Shown here: positions 33,936 to 42,525 of the stretch, one piece after another
How the letters are laid out: every line of letters starts with the position of its first letter
How positions within the stretch are numbered: the stretch's first letter is position 1
DNA from: CALMUP01 sp035327305
GTDB taxonomy: Bacteria > Verrucomicrobiota > Kiritimatiellia > CAIVKH01
Direction of reading: 5' to 3'
Length of the DNA: 42,525 bases
NCBI GenBank assembly: GCA_035327305.1
Contig: DAOLDL010000020.1
Location: 1-42,525 of the forward strand
Notes under the pieces: model-generated
What the model was told of the DNA's origin: nothing
Seen by the model: only the letters and a program-made list of their open reading frames with translations
Databases searched by the model: none
Position numbers and translations under genes: made by a program

Positions 33936-34647
33936 ACAGGCCATCCTGCTGTGCGGAGGCCTTGGGACACGACTCCGGGCCTTATACAGTGACCGCCCCA
34001 AGGCTCTGGTGCCTGTTCATGGGAAACCATTTATCGAGTATGTAATTGACGGCCTGATCAGGCAAAATGTGAAACATATTCACATCGCGGCAGGTTATCG
34101 CGCCGATCAGATCAAGGCGTGGGCCGAAAAGCAAACCCATCAAAACGTCCATGTAACGGTCTCCATCGAACCGGCTTCGCTTGGCACGGCCGGCGGTCTG
34201 AAATTCACCGAAACGTTCATTGATACCGGGAAGCCGATCTTGGTGATGAACGGCGACAGCCTGCTGATGAACACATCTTTTGATGAAATGATCGCACGTT
34301 TACAGAATCATCCAGAATGGGTGGCGGTCCTTGCCGCAGTCGAAATGACCGAACGCGGCCAATTCGGCACAGTTGAGATTGATGAACAAATGAACGTGAC
34401 CGCTTTCCGCGAAAAAGCGGAACGAAGCGGCGGCTGGGTGAATGGCGGTATTTATTTGATGCGGAGGGAAATATTTTCGATGATTCCCGGCGACAGGTCG
34501 GTATCCATCGAGACGGAAATTTTTCCACAATTGGCCGGAGCCAGAAGATTGGGCGCCTTGAAAACACAGGGACCCCTGCTGGATATGGGAACACCGGAAG
34601 GCCTTGAACGCACAGAAAATTTCCTGGCCGGCAAACCGATTGCATAA
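33922..34647 (+). CDS. Sugar-1-phosphate nucleotidyltransferase (HddC-like)
   Basis: A 241-residue nucleotidyltransferase with the pyrophosphorylase signature LCGGLGTRLR at residues 9-18 and the PKALVPVHGKPF segment. GTAGGLKFTE and MNGDSLLMN complete the donor site. It is closest in pattern to D-glycero-alpha-D-manno-heptose 1-phosphate guanylyltransferases (HddC). With the GHMP kinase it would activate the sugar as a nucleotide diphosphate. It starts within the last codons of the acyltransferase gene; an earlier in-frame start re-reads that gene and is rejected. Confidence 0.85.
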   Translation: MPSVEQAILLCGGLGTRLRALYSDRPKALVPVHGKPFIEYVIDGLIRQNVKHIHIAAGYRADQIKAWAEKQTHQNVHVTVSIEPASLGTAGGLKFTETFIDTGKPILVMNGDSLLMNTSFDEMIARLQNHPEWVAVLAAVEMTERGQFGTVEIDEQMNVTAFREKAERSGGWVNGGIYLMRREIFSMIPGDRSVSIETEIFPQLAGARRLGALKTQGPLLDMGTPEGLERTENFLAGKPIA

Positions 34648-34662
34648 ATGGAGTAAACGGCA

Positions 34663-37011
34663 ATGTTCAATACGTTTTATATTCGATCGATAATAAAATC
34701 ATGTTCTCTGGTTCTGTTGGCGGCGGGCATTTCCTCCTGCGGCAAACCTTCCGGTGACGGGCGGCATATCAATTGGCAGGAATGCCTGGAAGAATTAACG
34801 GATTTCTCCCAATTACCATCGCTGACAAAGCGACAGATCGACATGTATTCAACCTACGATCGCACCGGCGGTAACAATGACTTCAACAATTTCCATGGAC
34901 GGAGCAAAGACCCCGGCTGGGTTGTGTTGGTGGATTTGAAGGGTCCGGGCTGTATACGCCGCTTCTGGATGACGGGCAGTGATCCGGGGCACCCCATTCG
35001 AATTTATCTCGATGGTGAAAAAAATCCGAGCATCGATACCACCATCGACGATCTTTTTGGCAAAGAAGCACCTTGGACACCACCCCTCGCCCAGTATGTT
35101 AACATGTGCTTCTACAGTTATTTACCCATCACATACAACCGATCCATTCGAATCGAAATCAAGGAACCGAATGTTCATCCGTTCTGGGGACCACGGCGGC
35201 TTTATTTCCAAATTAACGCGGAAACTTTTTCCGCAGGCACTACTATAGAAACCTTGCCGCGCAAATGGTCCGAAGAACATCTCGCCGCAGTGGCCCGCGT
35301 TGGCGCCGCGTGGGACGCCAGGATCAATAGCCATGATGTGCCGGACATGACGGAATTGCCGCTAGTCCGGATTCAACCCGGCGAAAAAAAGACCGTGTTT
35401 GAGCATAGTGGCAGAGGAATCATGCCGGAGTGGCATTTGCTGGTTCAGCCTTACGATTCTTCAACCTGGTCACGAATCGATCAGGAGTTTTTACTGCAGG
35501 ACACAATTCTGCGCATTTTTTACAACGGCAATAATTACGCATCAATCGAGACGCCCCTTGGAGATTTCTTTGCCAATGCATGGCGGAAACGAAGCTTCGG
35601 GTCCTGGTGGATGACCAGTGGCGAGAATGGATACTCCTGCCGCCTGCCCCTCCCTTTTTCCGAATCTATTCGTATCGAAATCGAAAACGGGTCGGACCGG
35701 GAAATAGCCGCCCGTCTGCAAGCCGAAGTTGAAAATGCGCGCAGTGAAGATGATGGCTATCTTCATGCTGAATTCCGGCGCTCCGGTCCGGACGGTGGTT
35801 TGCCGCATCTGGTAACGCGAATTAACGGTCGTGGAAAATTCATCGGTTGTTTTCTCGGCGTTACCGGTCTCGATCCATCATGGTGGATTCTGGAGGGAGA
35901 TGAACGGATGTGGGTCGATTCAAACCCGAATCCATTCTGGCAGGGCACCGGACTTGAGGACTATTTCAATGGCGGGTGGTACTATCGGGGAGCGGTTTTC
36001 CACGCCTTGAGTGCAAGCTTCGACCGTGCGCCATTCCGCGTGGCGCAATATCGCCACCACCACCCGGATCCATTGTTTTTTGACCATTACTTCATGATGG
36101 ATTTCGAGCGCATGAATCAGGAAAACTCAGGTGTTCCCGTGCGCGGCACGTTTCGAAGCGTCGCATATTCATACCTGGCAGAACCGGTCGCAGTGCAACC
36201 GCTGAATCCAAACCGACAGGCCCGCCGGGCATCCGACAATCCATTCGACCGGGAGATATTCATGCTTCAACTGGTCGAACTTGAACGCATGAATGATTTT
36301 CATTCCGCGATGCGGATGGTTGAAGAATATCTGGAACGGTTTCCCGAATCCGCCGAGTCTGGCGTATATAAACTCCGCCTCTTGGAATACCGTCGCTATT
36401 TGGGGAAAACAGATTTGGATGACGAATTCAAAGGTTTTCTAAATGGTGAACATGGCGACACCGCCAAACAACAGGCCGAATTACTGAAATGGTTTTATGA
36501 ACACCCGAACCGTGCCATCGTCGGAATGAATGTCAACGGTCGCGGACGACTTGCCATCAATAACCAGAATGTCTTGTCCGGGGATCATCCTTACAACCTT
36601 TTTGTGACCGGTATGGAACTAACTCCCGGCACACATCAAATCGCCACCCAGGTTGACATGCAGCGGGCCGGCCCCTGGTTGCAGGTGGGAGTTCGCTCGC
36701 ATACCGGCGTGGTGGGCACCGGGCCCGGAACATGGTCAACGCGCTCTGTCGATTCAGGCTGGCGGACCGCAACACCGGATCCGCGCGCCTGGCACCGCAC
36801 AGGAATACGGGATGTGCCGCGTGGTGTGCCGGACGCCCCGTACATCGGCGGAATCGCCAATGCCTTCATCCTTGTGCAATCCAAGTCCTATCCCATATCC
36901 GGCCTGGACTGGTCATATTATCAGGGCACAATGTACTTCCGGCAGGATTTTGACTTCCCGATAATCGGGTGGCCCGCATTTTCCCGGGACATGACCGGCT
37001 TGAAACAATAG
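34663..37011 (+). CDS. GH172/DUF2961 lipoprotein glycosidase
   Basis: A 782-residue exported protein with a lipobox-like ISSC at residues 23-26 after a hydrophobic stretch, so probably a lipoprotein. Residues of about 55-510 are a DUF2961 domain: MYSTYDRTGGNNDFNNFHG, GPGCIRRFWMTG, the conserved GTGLEDYF (Glu432) and VPVRGTFRSVAYSY. DUF2961 is now CAZy family GH172, which includes difructose-anhydride hydrolases and alpha-D-arabinofuranosidases. The region 510-782 is an unassigned extension. It starts 15 bp after the nucleotidyltransferase gene with GGAG upstream, as the last gene of the glycan operon, and ends 1 bp from the convergent GT2 gene. Confidence 0.87.
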   Translation: MFNTFYIRSIIKSCSLVLLAAGISSCGKPSGDGRHINWQECLEELTDFSQLPSLTKRQIDMYSTYDRTGGNNDFNNFHGRSKDPGWVVLVDLKGPGCIRRFWMTGSDPGHPIRIYLDGEKNPSIDTTIDDLFGKEAPWTPPLAQYVNMCFYSYLPITYNRSIRIEIKEPNVHPFWGPRRLYFQINAETFSAGTTIETLPRKWSEEHLAAVARVGAAWDARINSHDVPDMTELPLVRIQPGEKKTVFEHSGRGIMPEWHLLVQPYDSSTWSRIDQEFLLQDTILRIFYNGNNYASIETPLGDFFANAWRKRSFGSWWMTSGENGYSCRLPLPFSESIRIEIENGSDREIAARLQAEVENARSEDDGYLHAEFRRSGPDGGLPHLVTRINGRGKFIGCFLGVTGLDPSWWILEGDERMWVDSNPNPFWQGTGLEDYFNGGWYYRGAVFHALSASFDRAPFRVAQYRHHHPDPLFFDHYFMMDFERMNQENSGVPVRGTFRSVAYSYLAEPVAVQPLNPNRQARRASDNPFDREIFMLQLVELERMNDFHSAMRMVEEYLERFPESAESGVYKLRLLEYRRYLGKTDLDDEFKGFLNGEHGDTAKQQAELLKWFYEHPNRAIVGMNVNGRGRLAINNQNVLSGDHPYNLFVTGMELTPGTHQIATQVDMQRAGPWLQVGVRSHTGVVGTGPGTWSTRSVDSGWRTATPDPRAWHRTGIRDVPRGVPDAPYIGGIANAFILVQSKSYPISGLDWSYYQGTMYFRQDFDFPIIGWPAFSRDMTGLKQ

Positions 37012-37012
37012 T

Positions 37013-38056
37013 TCAATTCGTGGGGCGACCAAGCTCGTCGCTCAAGTCCTTGTCGGGCCGCAAAATCTCAAACCACATCCCCACCCCGTAGCTTAGATGC
37101 ATGAACGGATGGACAAGCAACAGCCATATATCCACAGCTCGACGGGTTTTCATGACAACTTCAGTGGTAAACCAGACGATCACCAGGAAATATAAAGCGA
37201 GGTCGAGCATCAATAAATAGAAAAGGAACGAGCTCCAATTAGCGCCGACACCCAGCACCACCAGGGACAACACCCAAATACCCGGCACCAGCGGACCCGG
37301 TTCCACCTCCACGCCGGACCGGATCAAGCGTATGCGGGTAGCGCCATAACGGTAAATCTGCTTCCAGAACCCCTTGAATGTCTGTTTGGGATAGTGAAAA
37401 ACCGGCGCGGCGGGATTAAACATCAATTTATAACCTTTGCGGGAAACAAGAAATGATGCCCGCATTTCCTCGCCCGGATAAAAGTCAGGATCAAATCCCC
37501 CCAGCTCCTCGAACACGGAGCGCCGAAACAACATGTTGCATCCGATAATTCCCGACCACTTTATGAATCGTGGTTGCGAACTTCCTTTCCCGTAACGTTC
37601 CGCCACATACCCGGCCGCCCGGGACGACAACGCCAGTCCGGCCAGTCGGGCAAAACGGGAAATGTCGTCAGGCACCAGAGAGGGTCCGCTGACGACCCCG
37701 ACCTCCGGATTCTCAAAACAGGCAAGCATGTGATCAAGCCAGTCGGGTGGCACGTAAACATCATCATCCAGAAACGCCAGGATGGGCGCAACCGTGGCTC
37801 GACTGCCGGCATTTCGTTTTTCACTCGCATCGCCTTTTTCAAATCGAATGTTTAGATGACGGATAAGCGGATGCGCCGACATGAGTGTTGTAAATTTTTC
37901 CAGGACCACCGGATCCGGAATAATGCCGACGACCACGACTTCCAACCGGCCCAAATCCTTGAGGGCGAGAATTGATTCAAGCGTGCGCAAAAGAATGTCG
38001 CGCCCCATGGTAGGAATTATAACGGCCATTTCCGGCTTGTTGGTCGAAGAACTCAT
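37013..38056 (-). CDS. Membrane-associated family 2 glycosyltransferase
   Basis: A 347-residue GT-A enzyme. The N-terminal nucleotide-binding region is AVIIPTMGRDILLRTLESIL, the metal-binding DxD is in AFLDDDVYVPPDWL, and ISWSG-type acceptor sequence follows. Two or more hydrophobic segments at about residues 255-300 (WVLSLVVLGVG, FLVIVWF) suggest attachment to the inner membrane. It is oriented towards the glycan operon and may add a sugar to the same polymer, but donor and acceptor are unknown. It is a single gene with no close co-directional partner. Confidence 0.85.
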   Translation of the reverse strand: MSSSTNKPEMAVIIPTMGRDILLRTLESILALKDLGRLEVVVVGIIPDPVVLEKFTTLMSAHPLIRHLNIRFEKGDASEKRNAGSRATVAPILAFLDDDVYVPPDWLDHMLACFENPEVGVVSGPSLVPDDISRFARLAGLALSSRAAGYVAERYGKGSSQPRFIKWSGIIGCNMLFRRSVFEELGGFDPDFYPGEEMRASFLVSRKGYKLMFNPAAPVFHYPKQTFKGFWKQIYRYGATRIRLIRSGVEVEPGPLVPGIWVLSLVVLGVGANWSSFLFYLLMLDLALYFLVIVWFTTEVVMKTRRAVDIWLLLVHPFMHLSYGVGMWFEILRPDKDLSDELGRPTN

Positions 38057-38256
38057 CGCGGTGATTCAATAGTTGCCGGGCTATAAAGTACAAGCATAAA
38101 ACGTCATGTAATAATCCCGGTATGTATCATATAATATAAATTCCCAATGTTTATTTGCGTGAATACGTTCTTGGTTTACATAAAACATCAAGTTACGTAT
38201 TGTTACGGAACATAGTTTTTCTTATTGTTTCGCTATACTTGTCAATTGATTGAATC
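38057..38256. other. AT-rich divergent intergenic region
   Basis: About 200 bp between the GT2 gene (-) and the methyltransferase gene (+), visibly richer in A and T than its surroundings. TATACT at 38234-38239 could be a -10 for the methyltransferase, starting transcription about 11 nt before the ATG, but the upstream -35 is poor. GTTACG is repeated at 38192-38197 and 38202-38207. No small ORF or RNA was recognised. Confidence 0.45.
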
Positions 38257-39501
38257 ATGTTAAAAACCTGGACACATCGCAAGGCCTGCAGGTTGTGCAA
38301 CAGCCGTCACGTTGTGCCGGTGCTTAAATTCGCCTTCACCCCGCCTGGTACATGTTACATTCAGTCGGACGGAAGCGCACTGATAACGGAAAAATTACCC
38401 TTGATTGTTTCCCTTTGTGAAAAGTGCCGGCATATACAAATGCTGGATGTGGTTGATCCGGTCATTCAATTTGACACATATCCGCACACGGGCATCACAA
38501 CCTCCGCGGTAAATTCTCATTACGAGGCATACGCTTCGGATGCCGTTGCCCGGGGGCGCTTGAACAAAGGAGACTTTGTAATCGATATTGGCTGTGGTGA
38601 TGGAACTTTGATGCGGGCGTTTCGAAAGCTCGGCATGAATGTAATTGGTGTTGATCCATCCACACAGGCGGTCGCCCAGGCAAAAATCGACGGTATTCCT
38701 ATTTTCAAGGATCAATTTTCTCCGAACATTGCCAACAAGATCATACAAAAATATGGAAACGCGTCGTTGATTACGGCCAATTATACATTGGGATCGGTCG
38801 ACAACCTGCATGCCGTGGCCGCTGGAGCGCGGCACCTGTTGAAAAAAGACGGTTTGTTTTTCTTTGAAGAACCGTCGCTCCCAGACATTATAAAAAACAA
38901 CATGTTTGACCTTGTTCATCACGAGCGCATCTCATTTTTCACCGCAATTCCGCTCGAGGCATTTTTCAAATCCACCCTCCTGCACTTGATTGACCTGAAA
39001 CGCAATGATTTCCGCGGGGGCACGATTCGTGGCGTCGTTCAACGCAGTGATGGTCATCATGTCGTGGCTTCGTCTCTGCCGGAAACCATCCAGGAGGAGA
39101 AAAGGAGCGCCTTGCAGTCCGTTGAAACGCTTACGGCATTTGCCAACAGTGTTGAAATTGTTAAAGCCGACTTAAAAAAGATTGTGCAGGACCTGAAGTC
39201 ACAGGGCAAAAAAATCGCCGGTTATGGAGCATCCAGCCGTACCGTCACCTTCATACATGAATGCGGATGGGACAGCGACACCATTGCCTTTATCGCGGAT
39301 GACAGCCACAACAAACACGATTTCCGGGTTCCCGGAACATCTATTTCGGTTGTTCACCCAGACGCCATTCGAGACCGGAAACCGGATGCCATTATAATTT
39401 TCGCGGTAAATGATGCCGGGGAGATTATGAAAAACAATGATGCGTTTCGCCAAACCGGCGGCAAGTTCATCATTCCCTTCCCGCGACCAACTGTTCAATG
39501 A
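38257..39501 (+). CDS. SAM-dependent sugar C-methyltransferase (NovU/TylC3-like)
   Basis: A 414-residue three-part enzyme. The N-terminal zinc site is Cys11, Cys14, Cys54 and Cys57; the SAM site is VIDIGCGDGTLMRAF near residue 108; and the C-terminal C-methyltransferase domain carries KKIAGYGASSRTVTF. This order is that of sugar C3-methyltransferases such as TylC3 and NovU, which methylate 4-keto-deoxy sugar nucleotides. A branched or C-methylated sugar is therefore plausible in the surface glycan, though the family also contains other substrates. No clear Shine-Dalgarno precedes the ATG. Confidence 0.87.
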   Translation: MLKTWTHRKACRLCNSRHVVPVLKFAFTPPGTCYIQSDGSALITEKLPLIVSLCEKCRHIQMLDVVDPVIQFDTYPHTGITTSAVNSHYEAYASDAVARGRLNKGDFVIDIGCGDGTLMRAFRKLGMNVIGVDPSTQAVAQAKIDGIPIFKDQFSPNIANKIIQKYGNASLITANYTLGSVDNLHAVAAGARHLLKKDGLFFFEEPSLPDIIKNNMFDLVHHERISFFTAIPLEAFFKSTLLHLIDLKRNDFRGGTIRGVVQRSDGHHVVASSLPETIQEEKRSALQSVETLTAFANSVEIVKADLKKIVQDLKSQGKKIAGYGASSRTVTFIHECGWDSDTIAFIADDSHNKHDFRVPGTSISVVHPDAIRDRKPDAIIIFAVNDAGEIMKNNDAFRQTGGKFIIPFPRPTVQ

Positions 39502-39539
39502 CATTTTTACACTTCGGTTGGTTCACGTTTTACGCAGGC

Positions 39540-41483
39540 TTATTTTTTCAATCGGGGAAACCACGTAAGTCGCAGGTTGGTCGCCCCGTATGGAACCAAT
39601 GAGATTATTTCGCTTTTGCTTGAAGCTTTGTTGCGCCGGTTCTCCTCCGGTAAAGGCGGAGTGAATACAATATTCCCTTCATGAACGCGGGTTTTGTCAC
39701 CCCATCGCTGGATCAACTTCTTCCTTCGGATCAATTTCCATCCAGGAATTCGGCGAGCCGGCATTTCCACTTTGATGGGCGGCATGGTCGCAATCCATGG
39801 GTCAACATCAATTGCGGATTGCACGATTTTTACCTTTGCCAATTTACCGATTTTTTTGCATGGAATTCCGTAATTCCATCGAGATGCCGGCTCCATGGTC
39901 CATGCAGGGAAATCCGGGGTTGAACGATGATCCTTCTCAATGGTCCGGCTTTCTGCCACGCCAAGCGACAACACCAGTGGTCCCCAGCTAAAGCCCACGC
40001 TATTTTCCGGACCTTTGACTGCCATCAGATCCCGCGGCAAAAGAACCACCACAACATCCCCATCCTGATACACACGATCAAGGGTATGATAGGCGCCCGG
40101 GGCAAAACGACGTTTAATTTTCTTGCCGTTCAGGGTTACCATGGGATTTCGACACCAGGCTGGAATACGAAACGTGAATCGAATTCGCCGGGGTTTTTTT
40201 ATATTAAACGAAAATAAAACGTCTTCGGAAAATGGATAATCGGTTTTTTCCGTAATATGGATGGCATTCAAACCTTTGCCTACCTTGATTTCGCCCGGAC
40301 CGTACAGGGAAGCAACAATCCCGTCCTGACCATCCTGCATCCACATGGCGCCGGCGAATATCGGCATAGCCCTGTGCACATTTCCCGGACAGCATTCCGT
40401 GCCGGGATTCGGCCTGAAACTTATATGCGCGTGAGCGGTGCCATGTGGGTGATGATTGGTCTGTGGTCCGGCTATTACCTGATTCGGACCGGAAAAGTAC
40501 TGCAGTGCCTTGAAGTCGGAAGTCACCGCCCCCGGTATGGCATTGAAGGCGATTTGCTCCATGGTATCCGCATACCCGGCGTTACCGGTAGCCATAAGCA
40601 TAACATTAAGACTCCACAGATAATCTGAAATTACGCAGGTTTCATGTCCCGCCGTGCTGTAGATGCCACGTAAATGCTCGGTCGTGCTGGGTACACCATC
40701 GATCAAAACATGGTCCCTATGCAACTTCCTTACCGCATTAATTGATGGCTGAAGAAATTTTTTATCACCGGTCATGCGATACATTACAGCGCCGAGTTTG
40801 AAGAGCTCCATGTAAGTCGGCCCGTGATCACGTGGTGATTTACGGCTGGCCATATTTTTTAACGTGGCCCCGTGCTTTGCCTCCTTCTCTTGAAAATTCC
40901 GGTAGGATTCGAGCGCCATTTTTTTCATCCGGATGTCGCCTGACATCTCGTATAGCCAGGCCATGATTTCGATGTTGCAGATGTTGCGGGCAGTTTCATG
41001 ACGGGCCGTATTTGAGACGTAGTGCCGAATCATTTTTTTAATGGTGGACCTGGCTGGTCGCTCATCGAAATCCGCCATTACCGCGCGGAAAAACACCGTA
41101 AACGGCCACCGTTCCGCCGTGTTTTCAGCCTTCAATTCCTTGAGGCACTTCGGACCCATAAACCCGTCCGAATCAATGTGATTCAACACATGATCAATCT
41201 GGATTCGCGCTTTCTGTTTGAGCTTTTTGTCACCAATCAACAAGCCGCAACGAATCATGCCGTCGTACCAATATGCCGTTTGCTCATAGGGCCACCACCC
41301 CGTGCCGCCGCGCTCACCCAATGGGATTGTATCTTCCAACCATCCCCTCGTATTGAACGGATAACCGGCGACCTCAAGATGCCCGGTCAAACCATCCCGT
41401 TGCCGGCATAAAAAAGAAGCCAACCAGCCCGAAGGCCTCATCGTGGCCAAGGACACCCTGTTCCATCCGTGATTTTTTTGCAT
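39540..41483 (-). CDS. GH127-type beta-L-arabinofuranosidase homologue
   Basis: A 647-residue glycosidase of the DUF1680/GH127 (and related GH146) type. It opens with GWLASFLCRQRDGLTGHLEV, then GWWPYEQTAYWYDGMI, an (alpha/alpha)6 core, and ends in two beta domains. The zinc-binding and nucleophile element of this clan is TECCPGN, here Glu363, Cys364 and Cys365. No signal peptide is seen, so it is presumably cytoplasmic unless the true start lies upstream. The ATG at 41483 was chosen; a TTG at 41501 is possible. It probably removes beta-L-arabinofuranose from short imported sugars; specificity not proven. Confidence 0.87.
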   Translation of the reverse strand: MQKNHGWNRVSLATMRPSGWLASFLCRQRDGLTGHLEVAGYPFNTRGWLEDTIPLGERGGTGWWPYEQTAYWYDGMIRCGLLIGDKKLKQKARIQIDHVLNHIDSDGFMGPKCLKELKAENTAERWPFTVFFRAVMADFDERPARSTIKKMIRHYVSNTARHETARNICNIEIMAWLYEMSGDIRMKKMALESYRNFQEKEAKHGATLKNMASRKSPRDHGPTYMELFKLGAVMYRMTGDKKFLQPSINAVRKLHRDHVLIDGVPSTTEHLRGIYSTAGHETCVISDYLWSLNVMLMATGNAGYADTMEQIAFNAIPGAVTSDFKALQYFSGPNQVIAGPQTNHHPHGTAHAHISFRPNPGTECCPGNVHRAMPIFAGAMWMQDGQDGIVASLYGPGEIKVGKGLNAIHITEKTDYPFSEDVLFSFNIKKPRRIRFTFRIPAWCRNPMVTLNGKKIKRRFAPGAYHTLDRVYQDGDVVVVLLPRDLMAVKGPENSVGFSWGPLVLSLGVAESRTIEKDHRSTPDFPAWTMEPASRWNYGIPCKKIGKLAKVKIVQSAIDVDPWIATMPPIKVEMPARRIPGWKLIRRKKLIQRWGDKTRVHEGNIVFTPPLPEENRRNKASSKSEIISLVPYGATNLRLTWFPRLKK

Positions 41484-41650
41484 AGCGGGAAAATGTGGCA
41501 AATATCTGATTGAAAATAAAGAAAACTGTCAATTCAACGAGGACATGTAATACCCAAAAACGGACATTAAGGTGATTGATCGGGTTCGAATGGACTATGA
41601 CATGAGAACCATGCAGAATCCTCCAGACACGGCAACCAGGGAGAATTGTG

Positions 41651-42469
41651 ATGCATAATACCATTCATGATATTTTCAAGGGCGACACCTCGAAATTTGA
41701 ACTGGCTCGCGCCATTTACCTCACACGCTTATCCGAACTTGTTTACATTAAAAAAGAAAAGGATGTTCTTCTCGCGGGAAGAAAATTGGGGTTAGCGCTC
41801 GAAAAGTGGCACTGGAAAAAACCGGGAGCTACGCATGCGGCGATTTGGACATCGGACCGCCATACCTTTGTGGTTTTTCGTGGAACCAATGAATTTTCGG
41901 ATTGGCGCGATAATGCCGCCATTGTCCGTACATCGCATGCATGGGGAAAAGTTCATGGAGGATTCCAACGAGCTTTGAATCGGATTTCTGATGAACTATT
42001 GGAAGCGTTGACAGCTTTACCTGCTTTCGGTTCGAGGAAAATCTGGTTGTCCGGTCACAGCCTGGGTGGCGCACTGGCCACCTTGATGGCGGCTAAACTG
42101 TATCGCAATGAAGTACCGGTTCACGGCGTATACACTTATGGACAGCCGGAGGTCGGGAAACGGACATTCAAAGAGCGTTACAACGACGCCCTACGATCCC
42201 GGACTTTCCGTGTGTTTAATTATATGGATCTGGTTCCGCGACTGTTAAGGGGAATCTACACACATACGGGAACACCAGTTTTATTGCTCAAAACATCGGG
42301 CTGTGAAATTGACGGTGCGGATTATACGGTGCCCGAGAAACGGCAAAACAGACGAAGCAGTTCAAAAGCCAGACCACGAATAAGCCGACGGGATGCCGTC
42401 AGTAAGCCAGATCATGCTATCGGCAGGTATTTGAAACGATTGCTGGTGGAATCTTCAGCCACGGATTAG
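41651..42469 (+). CDS. Class 3 (fungal-type) lipase-like hydrolase
   Basis: A 272-residue alpha/beta hydrolase of the class 3 lipase type. VVFRGTNEFSDW is the oxyanion-loop region, GHSLGGALATL carries the nucleophile Ser, NYMDLVPRL the Asp, and KPDHAIGRYLKRL the C-terminal His. There is no signal peptide. AGGGAG lies seven bases before the ATG at 41651. The last 50 residues before the His include a basic linker (KRQNRRSSSKARPRISRR). Cytoplasmic membrane lipid or polyester substrates are possible. The stop is only 2 bp from the 3' end of the convergent tRNA. Confidence 0.85.
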   Translation: MHNTIHDIFKGDTSKFELARAIYLTRLSELVYIKKEKDVLLAGRKLGLALEKWHWKKPGATHAAIWTSDRHTFVVFRGTNEFSDWRDNAAIVRTSHAWGKVHGGFQRALNRISDELLEALTALPAFGSRKIWLSGHSLGGALATLMAAKLYRNEVPVHGVYTYGQPEVGKRTFKERYNDALRSRTFRVFNYMDLVPRLLRGIYTHTGTPVLLLKTSGCEIDGADYTVPEKRQNRRSSSKARPRISRRDAVSKPDHAIGRYLKRLLVESSATD

Positions 42470-42471
42470 TC

Positions 42472-42525
42472 TGGAGCGGGCGGCGGGAATCGAACCCGCC
42501 TGGCTAGCTTGGAAGGCTAGAACTT
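42472..42525 (-). tRNA. tRNA-Gly (TCC anticodon), 5' part outside the window
   Basis: Read on the minus strand, the segment ends in an encoded CCA and holds a T-arm (GCGGG TTCGATT CCCGC), a short variable loop and an anticodon stem-loop CTAGC-CTTCCAA-GCTAG, whose middle bases TCC read glycine GGA codons. The acceptor 3' strand CGCCCGC is present; the D-arm and 5' acceptor strand lie beyond the right edge. It resembles E. coli tRNA-Gly(UCC). Confidence 0.92.

Noticed and set aside
38201..38206. TGTTAC as a second NikR site
   Set aside because: No inverted partner GTAACA at the required spacing; only a half-site.
41374..41664. 96-residue minus-strand frame with hydrophobic stretches upstream of the GH127 gene
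   Set aside because: It overlaps both the GH127 N-terminus and the lipase start region in other frames, and has no Shine-Dalgarno or recognisable motif.
1..42525. CRISPR arrays, IS elements, prophage or integrase genes
   Set aside because: No regularly spaced repeats, transposase or integrase motifs were seen by eye.

Overview
The window looks like a chromosomal segment of a diderm, LPS-making bacterium. I lean towards the Verrucomicrobiota/Kiritimatiellota side of the PVC group. The support is an LptD outer-membrane assembly protein, secreted enzymes with DxDxDG calcium repeats and a C-terminal 'TTNLL...W...RAYRI' type tail that I associate with that group, several furanoside-type glycosidases, and a SufS/SufU/Rieske iron-sulfur set. 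The taxonomy is inference; no rRNA or other decisive marker is present. No transposase, integrase, phage gene or CRISPR array was seen. No stretch longer than 300 bp lacks a gene; the largest intergenic space is the AT-rich 38057-38256.

Layout. 79-749: an AbrB/PIN toxin-antitoxin pair. 897-3584 (-): a large secreted metzincin-type metalloprotease. 3707-7606 (+): a nickel-responsive operon, nikR-cbiM-cbiQ-cbiO followed by amrB (MEMO1-like) and amrA (AMMECR1-like), with a strong NikR operator candidate over the transcription start. 7560-11186 (-): a compact run of Rieske protein, sufS, sufU, pdxH and a membrane-anchored alpha/beta hydrolase. 11335-12600 (+): an RsmB-like rRNA m5C methyltransferase. 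12665-16134 (+): an ATP-grasp/alpha-E fusion protein and a transglutaminase-like protein, overlapping by 4 bp. 16148-25107 (-): a long co-directional run of GH31 glycosidase, HAD hydrolase, a small zinc-ribbon protein, EVE-domain protein, LptD, a nucleotide-sugar epimerase and an inositol-monophosphatase-family gene. The last is interrupted by a 100-N scaffold gap that appears to be an assembly artefact. 25204-28053 (-): pgi and an aldo/keto reductase.

28164-37011 (+) is a tightly packed surface-glycan operon: two SDR sugar-nucleotide enzymes, a heptose-7-phosphate-kinase-like GHMP kinase, a DegT-type aminotransferase, a GT4 glycosyltransferase, a hexapeptide acyltransferase, a sugar-1-phosphate nucleotidyltransferase and, unusually, a GH172/DUF2961 lipoprotein as the last gene. 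Around it lie a GT2 glycosyltransferase (-), a sugar C-methyltransferase-like gene (+), a GH127-type beta-L-arabinofuranosidase homologue (-), a class 3 lipase-like protein (+), and a partial tRNA-Gly(TCC) at the right edge (-).

How the genes fit together. The main theme is building, exporting and trimming surface glycans: sugar nucleotides from the 28-35 kb operon, LPS insertion by LptD, and extracellular or surface glycosidases. Two smaller modules stand out as possible biology. One is the nickel operon that extends into the MEMO/AMMECR1 pair. The other is the ATP-grasp/alpha-E/transglutaminase module of unknown product, without the Anbu peptidase that often accompanies it.
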